A DNA stretch of 64,000 nt from Acinetobacter sp. XS-4 (GTDB lineage: Bacteria > Pseudomonadota > Gammaproteobacteria > Pseudomonadales > Moraxellaceae): NCBI RefSeq assembly GCF_023920705.1, contig NZ_CP094657.1, positions 310,001 to 374,000 on the forward strand, in the 5' to 3' direction. Each line of letters opens with the position of its first letter. Within the stretch, counting starts at the first letter, position 1. Shown piece after piece: positions 1 to 9,689 of the stretch. The translations under genes and the position numbers were made by a program. The notes below the pieces were generated by a model. The model worked only from the letters and a program-made list of their open reading frames with translations, was not told where the DNA came from and did no database searches.

Positions 1-121
1 AGGTCATGAAAACTATCAAGAAATTAATGGTGTGCGTCACTGGTTTGATGATGTTGTCGAAGTACAATCAGCAATTGCTGCGCAGCATCATACTGTAGAC
101 GCTGCTTACCCTGCACAATAG
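1..121 (+). CDS. murE: UDP-N-acetylmuramyl-tripeptide synthetase MurE, C-terminal end (partial)
   Basis: Only the last 39 codons are in the window, read in the frame starting at base 2 and ending at TAG 119-121. The fragment begins GHENYQEING and contains RHWFDD, which fits the extreme C-terminus of Mur ligases of the MurE type (the GHE..Q.I.G.....FDD pattern). MurE adds meso-diaminopimelate to UDP-MurNAc-L-Ala-D-Glu in the cytoplasm. It is followed after 8 bases by murF, the usual dcw order, which supports the name. The catalytic core lies outside the window. Confidence 0.85.
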   Translation, partial: GHENYQEINGVRHWFDDVVEVQSAIAAQHHTVDAAYPAQ

Positions 122-129
122 GATTATTT

Positions 130-1530
130 ATGCATACTTCAACCACCAGTACCGTGCCTTTGGAACCGTGGACAGCTCAACAATTACAACAGGCAACGCA
201 GGGCTATTGGCATAAAGACCAGATCCCTCAAACTGAAATTAAACGTATTTTAACGGACTCTCGTCATGCTGAAACTGGGGACGCCTTTTTAGCACTAAAA
301 GGTGAACGTTTTGATGCGCACGACTTTGTAGCTCAGGTTGCAGCGAATGGTTGTCAAATCGCAATTGTTGAACACCCGCTTGATGTAGAAATTGCACAAC
401 TGGTTGTTGCTGATACGCGCTTGGCTTTGGGGCAACTCGGTGCTTATCGCCGTGAGCAAAATACTCAATTAAAAGTGATTGCTTTAACAGGCAGTAGCGG
501 TAAAACGACAACTAAAGAAATGTTAGGAAGTATATTGTCGCGCTTAGCTCCGACATTGATCACCCGTGGTAATTTAAATAATGACCTTGGTGTACCCATG
601 ATGCTGCTAGAGCTTCGCAAGGAACATCAATATGCGGTGATGGAGTTGGGTGCAAGCCATCAAGGTGAGATTGATTACACATCAAAACTCGTTCAGCCCC
701 ATGTTGCAGGCATTTTGAATATTGGTACAGCTCATCTGGGCGAATTTGGTGGTCGTGAAGGTATTTGCCGAGCTAAATCGGAAATTTATCGTCATATTTT
801 ACCAAATGGCGTTGCAATCGTACCGCAACAAGATGATTTCGCTGCTGAGATTTTTGACGCTGCAAAAGCGTATCGTATTTCTACATTTGGTGTGGGTGGC
901 GATGTTTATGCAACAGATATTGAATTACTACCTCAATCAACAAATTTTACGCTACATACACCACAAGGCAGCAGTACCGTTAAGCTTCCTTTTGCTGGTG
1001 AGCATAATGTTCAAAATGCGACCGCAGCTGTAGCTTTTGCTTTAGCAATTGGTATTGGACTGGAAGATATTGTTCAAGGCTTAGAGCAAGCTCAGGGAGC
1101 TAAAGGTCGTCTTAACTTTATTCAAAAGTCACCTTACTTATTTATTGATGATACCTACAATGCCAATCCAACTTCTATGCGTGCTGCTGCACAAGTGTTA
1201 TTGCAGCAACAAGGCGTAAAAGTGATGGTCATGGGGGATATTGGTGAGTTAGGTGAGAGCAGTTGGCAAGAACACCACGATTTAGGCCGTGATCTTGCTG
1301 AGCTTCATTTAGATCATATTATTGCAGTTGGGCAGTTTGCTCCAGCCGCTTTCGAGGGTGCACACTCTCATTCCAATAAAGTGAAAGCATTTCAGACACA
1401 AGCTGAGGCGCTTCCATTTCTAATCAATCTAATCCAAACACATCAACCACAGTCCATGAGTTTCCTGTTTAAAGGTTCTCGCTTTACTCATATGGAAACG
1501 TTGATGGCTGATTTGATGGAGAAACTTTAA
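130..1530 (+). CDS. murF: UDP-N-acetylmuramoyl-tripeptide--D-alanyl-D-alanine ligase MurF
   Basis: The 466-residue product matches the usual MurF length. MurF adds D-Ala-D-Ala to the UDP-MurNAc-tripeptide, the last cytoplasmic amino-acid step of peptidoglycan precursor synthesis. The N-terminal substrate domain carries TDSRHAETGDAFLALKGERFD; the central ATPase domain has the P-loop GSSGKTTTKEM near residue 121; the C-terminal domain has DDTYNANPTSM and VMGDIGELG. It lies between murE and mraY, and its TAA is directly abutted by the mraY ATG, indicating translational coupling. Confidence 0.97.
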   Translation: MHTSTTSTVPLEPWTAQQLQQATQGYWHKDQIPQTEIKRILTDSRHAETGDAFLALKGERFDAHDFVAQVAANGCQIAIVEHPLDVEIAQLVVADTRLALGQLGAYRREQNTQLKVIALTGSSGKTTTKEMLGSILSRLAPTLITRGNLNNDLGVPMMLLELRKEHQYAVMELGASHQGEIDYTSKLVQPHVAGILNIGTAHLGEFGGREGICRAKSEIYRHILPNGVAIVPQQDDFAAEIFDAAKAYRISTFGVGGDVYATDIELLPQSTNFTLHTPQGSSTVKLPFAGEHNVQNATAAVAFALAIGIGLEDIVQGLEQAQGAKGRLNFIQKSPYLFIDDTYNANPTSMRAAAQVLLQQQGVKVMVMGDIGELGESSWQEHHDLGRDLAELHLDHIIAVGQFAPAAFEGAHSHSNKVKAFQTQAEALPFLINLIQTHQPQSMSFLFKGSRFTHMETLMADLMEKL

Positions 1531-2649
1531 ATGCTGTTATGGTTGTTTGAACAACTTGCGGGCTATCACAGTTCGTTTCAGGTCGTTCGTTATTTAACAT
1601 TACGTTCTTTACTCAGTGTATTAACTTCACTGACCATTGGTCTGGTCCTCGGACCGATCATGATTCGTAAATTACAAGCGTTAAAATACGGTCAGGCAGT
1701 AAGTTCATTTGCTCCTGAAAATCATGCTAAAAAGATGGGTACACCAACCATGGGCGGGATTTTAATTCTGCTTTCAATTGGTATTAGTACTTTACTCTGG
1801 GCTGATTTATCTAATCCCTATGTTTGGATTGTGCTTGGTGTAATGGTTGTGTTCGGTGCTGTGGGCTGGGCAGATGACTGGATTAAAATTCGCTATAAAG
1901 ACAATGCAGGTTTACCTGCACGTAAGAAGTTTTTCTGGACTTCAGTTGCATCGCTTGGGGCGGGTATTGCTTTATATTTAATTGCAACCCAACAGTCGAA
2001 TGCTGATTATACTGCAAACATGCTGGATTTATTGATTCCATTCTTTAAGAATCTTTCAATTCCACTTTCTATGGTTCCTTTGGGCTTGGCGTTTATTGTA
2101 TTTACCTATCTGGTTATTAATGGTGCCTCTAACGCCGTTAACTTAACTGATGGTTTAGATGGTTTGGCAATTATGCCTGTTGTAATGGTTGCTACTGGCT
2201 TAGGTGTATTTGCTTATTTGTCAGGTGACATCCGTTTCGCAAACTATTTGCATATTCCCTATGTGAAATATACCTCTGAGCTTGTTGTAATCTGCTCTGC
2301 CATGATTGGTGCAGGTTTGGCATTTCTTTGGTATAACGCACACCCTGCTCAAATCTTTATGGGTGATGTTGGCGCATTAGCTTTAGGTGCAATGCTTGGA
2401 ACGATTGCTGTTATGGTGCGCCAAGAAATCGTATTTGCGATTATGGGTGGTGTGTTTGTAATGGAGGCAGTATCTGTCTTCTTGCAAATTGGATCGCTGC
2501 GGATGCGTAATAAACGTGTGTTCTTAATGGCGCCGCTGCATCATCACTATGAAAAGCAGGGCTGGAAAGAAACCCAAGTTGTGATTCGTTTTTGGATTAT
2601 TACAATTATATTAGTAGTTTTAGGTCTAATGACTTTAAAATTGCGATAG
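1531..2649 (+). CDS. mraY: Phospho-N-acetylmuramoyl-pentapeptide transferase MraY
   Basis: The 372-residue protein is a polytopic inner-membrane enzyme that transfers phospho-MurNAc-pentapeptide to undecaprenyl phosphate, forming lipid I. Visible family motifs are [10 protein letters not shown], the acidic cluster [28 protein letters not shown] and the cytoplasmic His-rich loop APLHHHYE. About ten hydrophobic segments are apparent. The start codon follows the murF stop with no gap. An intrinsic terminator follows it, and murD, which comes next in E. coli, is absent. Confidence 0.97.
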   Translation: MLLWLFEQLAGYHSSFQVVRYLTLRSLLSVLTSLTIGLVLGPIMIRKLQALKYGQAVSSFAPENHAKKMGTPTMGGILILLSIGISTLLWADLSNPYVWIVLGVMVVFGAVGWADDWIKIRYKDNAGLPARKKFFWTSVASLGAGIALYLIATQQSNADYTANMLDLLIPFFKNLSIPLSMVPLGLAFIVFTYLVINGASNAVNLTDGLDGLAIMPVVMVATGLGVFAYLSGDIRFANYLHIPYVKYTSELVVICSAMIGAGLAFLWYNAHPAQIFMGDVGALALGAMLGTIAVMVRQEIVFAIMGGVFVMEAVSVFLQIGSLRMRNKRVFLMAPLHHHYEKQGWKETQVVIRFWIITIILVVLGLMTLKLR

Positions 2650-2670
2650 ATCTTATTTTAGTGTCAATAT

Positions 2671-2695
2671 AAAGCCAGTTCTACTGGCTTTTTTT
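2671..2695 (+). terminator. Intrinsic terminator after mraY
   Basis: A 9-bp perfect stem (AAAGCCAGT/ACTGGCTTT) with a TCT loop runs into a T tract. It closes the murE-murF-mraY transcript just before the ATG at 2709. Confidence 0.85.
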
Positions 2696-2708
2696 ATTGG
2701 AGAGATGA

Positions 2709-3041
2709 ATGACAAAAGTTGCTGGTCTAGACCAATTATCTGTAATTAATCAGAAAGTAGTTGGAGAGGGCGAGGTATTACCTCAGGTCGTACTGAAAGA
2801 TGGAAGTCAGGTGCAAACAGGAACTGTCGCTACAATGCTGCATAATATTAAACTATATAATGCAGGCCAAAGAGGCCAGATTGAGGAAGAATTAAAGATT
2901 GCTATTCCAACTTTAGTCAAAGTGGGGCTATTTGATTTATTTCAGGTAGATGAATGGATTAGTGGAGCTAATGCGGGACGTACATTTGTGGGAATGCATG
3001 CACAAAGTTATTTACAACAAAAAGAACAAGAGAATAATTAA
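2709..3041 (+). CDS. Conserved hypothetical protein, 110 residues
   Basis: A small soluble acidic protein with no signal peptide or membrane segment. It resembles a small uncharacterised family I associate with Acinetobacter and related gammaproteobacteria (possibly DUF7709), but I cannot assign a function. Its ATG has GGAGAGATGA just upstream, a good ribosome-binding site. The stop is two bases from the GTG of rlmA, so the two are probably translated from one mRNA. The tail (LQQKEQENN) is charged and likely disordered. Confidence 0.75.
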   Translation: MTKVAGLDQLSVINQKVVGEGEVLPQVVLKDGSQVQTGTVATMLHNIKLYNAGQRGQIEEELKIAIPTLVKVGLFDLFQVDEWISGANAGRTFVGMHAQSYLQQKEQENN

Positions 3042-3043
3042 AA

Positions 3044-3868
3044 GTGACTAAGCAAATTTTAATGTGTCCTGTGTGTCGTCAGTCTCTCAATTTAAATGAA
3101 AAAACTTGGCGGTGTGGACAAGGGCATAGTTATGATGTCGCTAAACAAGGTTATGTGAACTTACATGTTGTGCAACATAAACATAGTAAGAACCCTGGAG
3201 ATACACCAGAGTCAGTCGATGCGCGACGAGCTTTTTTACAAGGTGGTTATTATCAACCTTTGCAACATGCCGTAGTCGCTTTATTAAAACAATTAGGTGT
3301 AAAAACCGTACTTGATATTGGGTGTGGTGAAGGCTATTACACAAGTGCCATGCAGCAAGTCGTTGAGCAATGTATTGGTGTTGATATTGCAAAAAATGCG
3401 GTACAGCGTGCAGCAAAGCTCAATACTGAGGTGACTTGGGTTGTGGGAACTGGTGCGACTTTGCCTGTACTTGATCAAAGTATGGATGCATGTACCAGTT
3501 TGTTTAGCCCAATTCCACAAGCAGAAATTGCACGTGTTTTAAAAGATGATGGATATTTAATTGTTGTCACTCCTGCATCTGAACATTTATATGCAATGCG
3601 TGAAGCTTTATTTGAACAGGTTAACCCTCATACACCAGAAAAGTTTGTAGAGCAGTTGCAAGATTTGTTTGAGCTCAAACAAGAGCAAATTATTAATGCC
3701 CCTTTTGTGCTTGATCAACAGGCTTTAAAAAATCTGATTGCTATGACACCTTATGCTTATAAAGCATCTCCTGAGCGTCGTTTGCAGTTAGAGCAGCAGT
3801 CGCAATTAGAGGTAACAGCATCTTTTCAAATTTATGTCTTTCAGAAACGTAATAAAACAGCTAGCTAG
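3044..3868 (+). CDS. rlmA: 23S rRNA (guanine-N1)-methyltransferase RlmA
   Basis: The 274-residue product matches RlmA (RrmA), which methylates G745 of 23S rRNA (G748 in the RlmA-II branch). An N-terminal zinc ribbon is visible as C8-x2-C11, C24 and H28, followed by DVAKQGYVNL. The Rossmann SAM site is VLDIGCGEGYY near residue 90, and FSPIP follows at the catalytic region. The start is GTG, two bases after the preceding stop, so it depends on coupling. The assignment rests on the zinc finger plus methyltransferase architecture. Confidence 0.9.
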   Translation: MTKQILMCPVCRQSLNLNEKTWRCGQGHSYDVAKQGYVNLHVVQHKHSKNPGDTPESVDARRAFLQGGYYQPLQHAVVALLKQLGVKTVLDIGCGEGYYTSAMQQVVEQCIGVDIAKNAVQRAAKLNTEVTWVVGTGATLPVLDQSMDACTSLFSPIPQAEIARVLKDDGYLIVVTPASEHLYAMREALFEQVNPHTPEKFVEQLQDLFELKQEQIINAPFVLDQQALKNLIAMTPYAYKASPERRLQLEQQSQLEVTASFQIYVFQKRNKTAS

Positions 3869-3889
3869 CAGTTCATTTTTAAAAGCGTA

Positions 3890-3917
3890 AAAAAAGCCAT
3901 CATACGATGGCTTTTTT
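3890..3917. terminator. Bidirectional terminator between rlmA and PBP1a gene
   Basis: A 12-bp stem with ATAC loop (AAAAAAGCCATC/GATGGCTTTTTT) lies between convergent genes and has T tracts on both strands, so it can serve both. Confidence 0.85.
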
Positions 3918-3921
3918 ATAT

Positions 3922-6483
3922 TTACTCAATCTGATTAATCAGATTTTCTAGTTCATCTTTCTCACGCTTCGGTGCTGCTCCCTGTGAAGGCTTCATAGCA
4001 GGAGGTGCTGCTTTTGATGGAATAACAATTTCTTCACCTGGCAAATCGGAAAAGTCATTGTCATTGCTTAGTTTTGGTTGTGGTGGTGCTGGGCGATAAA
4101 GCGGGCGTGCTAATGGTGGAGCTGCACGATAAGTTTTCTTATCGCCTACCTCAGTAACAGTTTGTTGTTTGTCACGTGAAATAGGGCCTTGAGCATCTTT
4201 ATCTAAACGAACCCAAGATGCTGGTGTACCTTGCAATGCTTGACCCATGAAGTTAATCCAGATTGGTAATGCAGCAATACCGCCATACTCACGACGACCT
4301 AATGTAGTCGGCTGGTCAAATCCAACCCACGTTACAGTCACTAATTTACCGTTAAAGCCTGCAAACCATGCATCTTTTGCGTCATTGGTTGTACCTGTTT
4401 TACCACCTAAATCACTACGACCAATTTTAAGTGCTGCACGACCTGTACCATGCTCAATTACATCACGTAAAATATTGGCCATGTCATAAGCAGAGCTTGA
4501 TTTTAAAATACGTTGAGCTTGGCGGTACTCGCTATTCGCTTTATCACTCTGTTTAAGATTAAGTTGTTTAGCAGCCTTTTCTTTCTGCTCTACATCTTTG
4601 TTCGTAACTTCAATGACTTCATCATCTGTTGTTGTAGCTTTCTGCTCGTCATCAGTTGTGTCAGGCGCATTAATGCATGAAATACATGCATATTCTGGCT
4701 TAGCTTCATAAATCACTTTACCGTATGCGTCTTCAATACGCTGAATAAAGTGTGGTTGAACACGATAACCACCATTTGCAAAAGTTGCATATCCAGTTGC
4801 CATTTGAATTGGTAAGACTTGAGGGGTACCTAAGGCAATGGTGTAGTTGCGTGGAATTTGATCTTCTTGTAAACCAAAATCCATGAATAACTGGCGTGTA
4901 CGTTCAATTCCCACCGTTTGTAAAAGGCGTACTGATACGGTATTACGAGACAAATACAAAGCACGGCGTAAAGGGATCATTCCTAAATAACGACCATCTG
5001 AGTTTCTAGGTGTCCACTTACCAATCGTGATAGGACTATCATTCACCATGCTGTACGGCGTCATACCGCGTTCTAATGCCAATGCATAGACAAACGGTTT
5101 GATCGTTGAACCGGGTTGGCGCCAGCCTTGTAAGGCACGGTTAAATTTCGATTGATAGAAGTTATAACCACCTACAATTGCTTCAATTGAACCATCATTC
5201 GGGTTAATCGCAATAAGTTGACCTTGAACTTTTGGAACCTGAACTAAAGACCATGCTGTTTTTGCATCATTTGGACGTAAGCGAACAATATCTTTAACTT
5301 GAACAATTTGAGACGCGCGCGAAGGAGCACCACCTACACTATTCGCATTGCGATAGGGGCGAGCCCATGACATACCTGACCACTGTACAGTAACGGTGGT
5401 ACCATCTTGCATTAATGCGTCAAAAGAGCTGCTATTTACCTTGGTGATTTGTGCAGGGTAGGTATTGGCATATGCTCTAAATTCATTTAATGGTTTATCG
5501 TGTGCTTCTGCACCACGCCAGCCATGACGACGGTCGTAAGCTTCAAGACCATCTTGTACAGATTTCTCTGCAATCGCTTGGCGTTTAGCATTGATGGTTG
5601 TATAGACTTTATAACCAGAATCAATGGCTTGTTCGCCAAAATGCTTAACGAGTTCCGAGCGAACCATTTCGCCCGCATACGGGTGAATATTATTTAAATC
5701 CCGATTGGGCATGTTTAGGTTAATCGGTTCAGCTACAGCTTTTTGATATTCTGCTTGAGAGATATAACCCAGCTGTAACATACGGCCTAAAATCCAGTTA
5801 CGTCTTTCAAGCGCACGCTCAGGATTAACCACAGGATTGTATTTAGAAGGTGCTTTTGGCAAACCTGCAATCATTGCCATTTGAGCAATGCTGAGTTCAT
5901 TAATACTTTTGTTGTAATAAATTTTGGCTGCCGCTGCGATACCGTAGGCATTTTTTCCTAGGAAGATTTTATTCACATAAAGGCTGAGAATTTCTTCTTT
6001 AGATAAATTTTGCTCAATTTTTCGAGCCAAAAAGATCTCAGTTATTTTGCGTTTTAAGGTTCTTTCTGGGCTCAAATAATAGTTCTTTGCAACCTGCATG
6101 GTAATGGTTGAACCACCAGTTTGCACATCAGAGCCAGTCACACTTTCACTTAAAGCACGTCCTAAACCTTTAAAACTGATCCCGCTATGTTCAAAGAAAG
6201 AAGAGTCTTCTGCTGCTAAAAATGCATGAATAAAAGCAGGAGGAATTTGTTTGTATTCAACTGGAATAGAAAGCTTACCACCATACTCGGCAATCAGTTG
6301 ATTATCCGATGTGTAGACCTGTAGAGGTTTTAAAAGCGGAGCTTTTTTTAGTGAACTCATTTCAGGTAGCGATGGGGCGATATAGAGATACATGCCATAA
6401 AAGCCCATCGGAAGTGAGACTAAGATAATAATAATGATCAAAAAAATTGGACGCACGAAGCCCAAACTGGATAGCTTTTTCAT
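3922..6483 (-). CDS. mrcA: Penicillin-binding protein 1A, bifunctional transglycosylase/transpeptidase
   Basis: A class A PBP of 853 residues (also named ponA) that polymerises and crosslinks peptidoglycan in the periplasm. It has an N-terminal membrane anchor (about residues 13-35), a GT51 domain with the catalytic Glu at 92 in AEDSSFFEH, an OB-like insertion around 330-400, and a transpeptidase domain with S459-T-I-K462, S512-R-N514 and K694-T-G-T697. A charged insertion lies at about 605-655 and a Pro-rich tail follows 760. It is divergent from pilM, as in Pseudomonas. It is a beta-lactam target. Confidence 0.95.
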   Translation of the reverse strand: MKKLSSLGFVRPIFLIIIIILVSLPMGFYGMYLYIAPSLPEMSSLKKAPLLKPLQVYTSDNQLIAEYGGKLSIPVEYKQIPPAFIHAFLAAEDSSFFEHSGISFKGLGRALSESVTGSDVQTGGSTITMQVAKNYYLSPERTLKRKITEIFLARKIEQNLSKEEILSLYVNKIFLGKNAYGIAAAAKIYYNKSINELSIAQMAMIAGLPKAPSKYNPVVNPERALERRNWILGRMLQLGYISQAEYQKAVAEPINLNMPNRDLNNIHPYAGEMVRSELVKHFGEQAIDSGYKVYTTINAKRQAIAEKSVQDGLEAYDRRHGWRGAEAHDKPLNEFRAYANTYPAQITKVNSSSFDALMQDGTTVTVQWSGMSWARPYRNANSVGGAPSRASQIVQVKDIVRLRPNDAKTAWSLVQVPKVQGQLIAINPNDGSIEAIVGGYNFYQSKFNRALQGWRQPGSTIKPFVYALALERGMTPYSMVNDSPITIGKWTPRNSDGRYLGMIPLRRALYLSRNTVSVRLLQTVGIERTRQLFMDFGLQEDQIPRNYTIALGTPQVLPIQMATGYATFANGGYRVQPHFIQRIEDAYGKVIYEAKPEYACISCINAPDTTDDEQKATTTDDEVIEVTNKDVEQKEKAAKQLNLKQSDKANSEYRQAQRILKSSSAYDMANILRDVIEHGTGRAALKIGRSDLGGKTGTTNDAKDAWFAGFNGKLVTVTWVGFDQPTTLGRREYGGIAALPIWINFMGQALQGTPASWVRLDKDAQGPISRDKQQTVTEVGDKKTYRAAPPLARPLYRPAPPQPKLSNDNDFSDLPGEEIVIPSKAAPPAMKPSQGAAPKREKDELENLINQIE

Positions 6484-6527
6484 GATAAGTAAGCTTTAAT
6501 AAGATCGAATACAAACTAATTGTGGTC

Positions 6528-6557
6528 AGTATAGCCTTTAGACATGCGGATTGTTAG
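6528..6557 (-). promoter_or_regulatory. Candidate sigma-70 promoter for mrcA
   Basis: On the minus strand a TATACT -10 (6528-6533) lies 18 bases from a CTAACA -35 (6552-6557), about 45 bases upstream of the mrcA ATG. This was judged by eye. Confidence 0.45.
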
Positions 6558-6643
6558 ATGAGATATTGTATCCGTGTAAAAATAAAGACCTAGATTATTG
6601 GTTTGTAATTTTTTTGGGGATAAAAAAATAATAGGACAATAGT

Positions 6644-7702
6644 GTGCTCAGGTTATATCGTAAACCGAATAAGGGGTTAATGGGTGTCGATATTAGTTCG
6701 ACTTCTGTTAAGTTGTTAGAGCTCTCTGTTAAGAACGGTAAATATTGGGTGGAAAGCTATGCTTTGATGCCTTTACCCGAGAACAGTGTAGTTGAAAAAA
6801 ATATCTTGAATCCAGAGGCAGTGGCAGAAGCTTTGGAACGGGCGATGAATTTAGCAAATCCCCAAACCAGTAACGCTGCAATTGCTGTTCCAACATCGAC
6901 GGTTATTCATAAAACCATCGAAATGGATGCAGATATGAATGATGATGAGCGAGAAGTTCAGATTCGTTTAGATGCGGAGCAGTATATACCGTTCCCTTTG
7001 GATGAGGTGAGTCTTGATTTTGAGGTTTTACCAGATCGACTGCCTAATCCAAACCGTGTAAATGTACTTCTAGTTGCAACAAGAACAGAAAATGTTGAAA
7101 CACGAGTAGAAGTGCTGGAACTGGTGGATTTAACGCCTAAGCTTGCTGATGTCGAAAGTTATGCTGTCGGGCGTGCTTTTAGTGTATTTGCTGATAGTTT
7201 GCCCATGGGTGCAAATACCATTGGTATTTTAGATATCGGCCATACCATGACCACATTATCGGTTATGCAAAGTGGCAAAATCATTTATACCCGTGAACAA
7301 GTCTTCGGTGGCAAACAGCTTACACTGGAAATTCAAAGCCGTTATGGTTTGTCTTTAGAAGAAGCAGGGCGAGCTAAAAAAGAGCGCTCTTTACCCGATG
7401 ACTATGATATCGAAGTTTTAGAGCCATTTTTAGATGCGGTCGTGCAGCAAGCGGCTAGGTCTCTACAATTTTTCTTTTCTTCGTCACAGTTCAATGAAAT
7501 AGACCATATTTTACTAGCAGGTGGGAATGCCAATATTCCTGGGCTTGCTAAACTGTTGCAACAAAAGCTTGGTTACCGTGTGACCATTGCCAATCCATTT
7601 TTACAAATGGGTTTTTCTCCTCAAGTCGACATTCAAAAAATTGAAAATGATGCTTCATCATTAATGGTGGCATGTGGCTTGGCTTTAAGGAGTTTTGATT
7701 AA
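6644..7702 (+). CDS. pilM: Type IV pilus assembly ATPase-fold protein PilM
   Basis: A 352-residue actin-like cytoplasmic protein that binds the N-terminus of PilN and joins the inner-membrane alignment complex to the pilus motors. The N-terminal GVDISSTSVKLLEL and the internal GILDIGHTMTTLSV and LLAGGNANIPGL are the phosphate and adenosine motifs of the FtsA/actin fold. It starts at GTG, supported by AGGA eight bases upstream. Its final bases overlap the pilN ATG, beginning the pilMNOPQ operon. Confidence 0.95.
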   Translation: MLRLYRKPNKGLMGVDISSTSVKLLELSVKNGKYWVESYALMPLPENSVVEKNILNPEAVAEALERAMNLANPQTSNAAIAVPTSTVIHKTIEMDADMNDDEREVQIRLDAEQYIPFPLDEVSLDFEVLPDRLPNPNRVNVLLVATRTENVETRVEVLELVDLTPKLADVESYAVGRAFSVFADSLPMGANTIGILDIGHTMTTLSVMQSGKIIYTREQVFGGKQLTLEIQSRYGLSLEEAGRAKKERSLPDDYDIEVLEPFLDAVVQQAARSLQFFFSSSQFNEIDHILLAGGNANIPGLAKLLQQKLGYRVTIANPFLQMGFSPQVDIQKIENDASSLMVACGLALRSFD

Positions 7703-8343
7703 TGGCAACAATTAACTTACTCCCTTGGCGTGATGGGCTTAGGGAACAGCGCAAAAAACAATTTATTATTTTATGTTTTGGGGTCGTTGTTCTGGGGATC
7801 ACCACTGTATTTTCTGGGTGGTTTTATTTGAATCAAAAATTAGATGATCAAGAACAAGCTAATCAACTCATCACCAGTACAAACCAGAGTCTAGATCAAC
7901 AGCTTAAAACCTTAAATGGCTTGCAAGAACAGCGTGATGCCATTATCGAGCGTATGAAACTTATTCAGGGATTGCAAAGTCAACGTCCTGTTGTTGTGCG
8001 TTTGGTAGATGAATTGGTACGAGTGACCCCAGCAGCAATGTACTTGACTAAATTTAGCCGGACTGGAGATAAATTTACCATTGAAGGTAAGGCTGAAAGT
8101 CCAAATACGGTCGCAGAGTTATTACGTAATCTCGAAGCATCACAATGGTATCGCAATGCTTTTATGAATTCATTCTTGGCGACTGAAGAGAAAAAAGATA
8201 AGACTGCGAGTTCGCTGCTTCCTAGAGTGGAAGATGGCTATGGCAGTTTTGTTGTGACTGTTGATTTGGGTGAAGCGGGGGTGACTACAACAGCTGATAC
8301 CACCAATACATCTGTAAGCACGGATAAGGGGGCAGTTAAATGA
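7702..8343 (+). CDS. pilN: Type IV pilus inner-membrane protein PilN
   Basis: A 213-residue bitopic protein. The cytoplasmic N-terminus INLLPWRDGLREQRKKQF contains the conserved INLLPWR motif that docks into PilM. One transmembrane helix follows (about 22-44), then a periplasmic coiled coil (about 50-95) and a ferredoxin-like domain that pairs with PilO. The ATG overlaps the end of pilM and the stop overlaps the start of pilO, so translation is coupled. Confidence 0.95.
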   Translation: MATINLLPWRDGLREQRKKQFIILCFGVVVLGITTVFSGWFYLNQKLDDQEQANQLITSTNQSLDQQLKTLNGLQEQRDAIIERMKLIQGLQSQRPVVVRLVDELVRVTPAAMYLTKFSRTGDKFTIEGKAESPNTVAELLRNLEASQWYRNAFMNSFLATEEKKDKTASSLLPRVEDGYGSFVVTVDLGEAGVTTTADTTNTSVSTDKGAVK

Positions 8344-9089
8344 GTCCGGATGAACTTCATGAGTTGTCGTTAGAACAAGCTCCATCTAAGAAAAAAAAGA
8401 TCACTTTAGAAAAATTTCTTCAGCAATTTAACACCCTAGATATGAACAGTTATGGTAGCTGGCCATTATCTGTGAAAATTACGTGCTGGTTTTTTATTTT
8501 CTTTGCTGTATTGGCTTTGGGGTACTTTGTTGTTATTCAGCCAAAGCTACAAGCAATTGATAATGCAGAGGCGCAAGAAAGTAATTTGTTGAATGAGTTT
8601 CGAGAAAAGGATTCAAAATTACGTAATTTGCAGCAGTATCAGCTTCAGCTTCAAGAGATGCAAGCAAACTTTAATCAGCAGTTAGAGCAACTGCCAAAAG
8701 AAACCGAAATTCCAAGCTTGGTTGAGGATATTAACTTAACTGGTGTGAGTTCTGGTCTGAAGTTTAAGAATATCCGTTTAGAAGATGAAGTGAAGCAGGA
8801 AATCTTTATTGAACAGCCTATTACGATGGAAGCAACTGGCGATTATCACGCTTTTGGTGCCTTTGTTAGTAGTATTGCGGCATTACCACGTATTGTGACG
8901 ATGCATGATTTTGTTGTAGAGGCTGCACCTGTTAAAGATAGTAAGTCAGATATTCCTGTACTTAACTATTCTATTAAAGCAAAAACTTATCGCTATATGG
9001 GCGCCGTAGAAAATGCTGAACATCCAGAAAATAATGCTTCGGCTTCTGTAGCACCTGTTTCCTCTACTGCTAATACACAGTCGAAATAG
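8340..9089 (+). CDS. pilO: Type IV pilus inner-membrane protein PilO
   Basis: A 249-residue partner of PilN in the periplasmic alignment complex. It has a cytoplasmic stretch with a Lys-rich patch (KKKKITLEKFLQQF), one transmembrane helix (about 45-67), a Gln/Leu-rich coiled coil (about 75-120) and a periplasmic core containing the PilO pattern LVEDINLTGVSSGL. The ATGA overlap with the pilN stop shows coupling. A low-complexity Ala/Ser tail ends the protein. Confidence 0.94.
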   Translation: MSPDELHELSLEQAPSKKKKITLEKFLQQFNTLDMNSYGSWPLSVKITCWFFIFFAVLALGYFVVIQPKLQAIDNAEAQESNLLNEFREKDSKLRNLQQYQLQLQEMQANFNQQLEQLPKETEIPSLVEDINLTGVSSGLKFKNIRLEDEVKQEIFIEQPITMEATGDYHAFGAFVSSIAALPRIVTMHDFVVEAAPVKDSKSDIPVLNYSIKAKTYRYMGAVENAEHPENNASASVAPVSSTANTQSK

Positions 9090-9099
9090 GAGCATTACA

Positions 9100-9627
9100 A
9101 TGAAACTTAAGCAAATTTCTTTTTCTATTTTGGCATGTTTAGTTTTAGTTGGATGTGACTCGAGAATTGATGCTGTAAATCAGCAAATGGCAAATATACG
9201 TAATCAGCCACCACAGCCGATCGACCCAGCTCCTGTTTTTACAGCTGTGCCACAATTTAATTATGCGGCTCATCAGCTAAAGAGTCCATTTTTACCAAGC
9301 TCACTTGCTGCTGAGCTCAAAATTATGGCAGGAAAACGAGTCTATCCGAATTTTTCACGTGCACCTCAGCCCCTAGAAAGTTATGCATTAGAATCCTTAA
9401 ACATGAAAGGAAGTATACGTAATAACCGTGGGCAAGTACTGGCTCTTATCCAATCACCTGATCAGCAAATTGAGCGGGTACAGGTGGGGAACTATATTGG
9501 GATGAATCAAGGACGTATTACTCATATTGGTCCAACCCAAATTGATCTGGTAGAAATTGTCCCTGATGGGCGCGAAGGCTATGTGGAGAGACCAAGAACC
9601 TTAGTGTTAATTGGGCCCGCACCCTAA
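9100..9627 (+). CDS. pilP: Type IV pilus lipoprotein PilP
   Basis: A 175-residue inner-membrane lipoprotein with a type II signal peptide ending LVLVGC (acylated Cys at 19). Pro-rich linker, then the compact PilP beta domain with LESLNMKGSIRN, VGNYIGMNQGRI and QIDLVEIVPDG, all typical of the family. PilP links the PilN/PilO heterodimer to the secretin PilQ. It sits ten bases after pilO. Confidence 0.95.
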   Translation: MKLKQISFSILACLVLVGCDSRIDAVNQQMANIRNQPPQPIDPAPVFTAVPQFNYAAHQLKSPFLPSSLAAELKIMAGKRVYPNFSRAPQPLESYALESLNMKGSIRNNRGQVLALIQSPDQQIERVQVGNYIGMNQGRITHIGPTQIDLVEIVPDGREGYVERPRTLVLIGPAP

Positions 9628-9689
9628 AATTTAGGGAATAACAAAGAAAAAGTATTTTTAAAGATTATTTAATTGGGGATGGTCAGACA

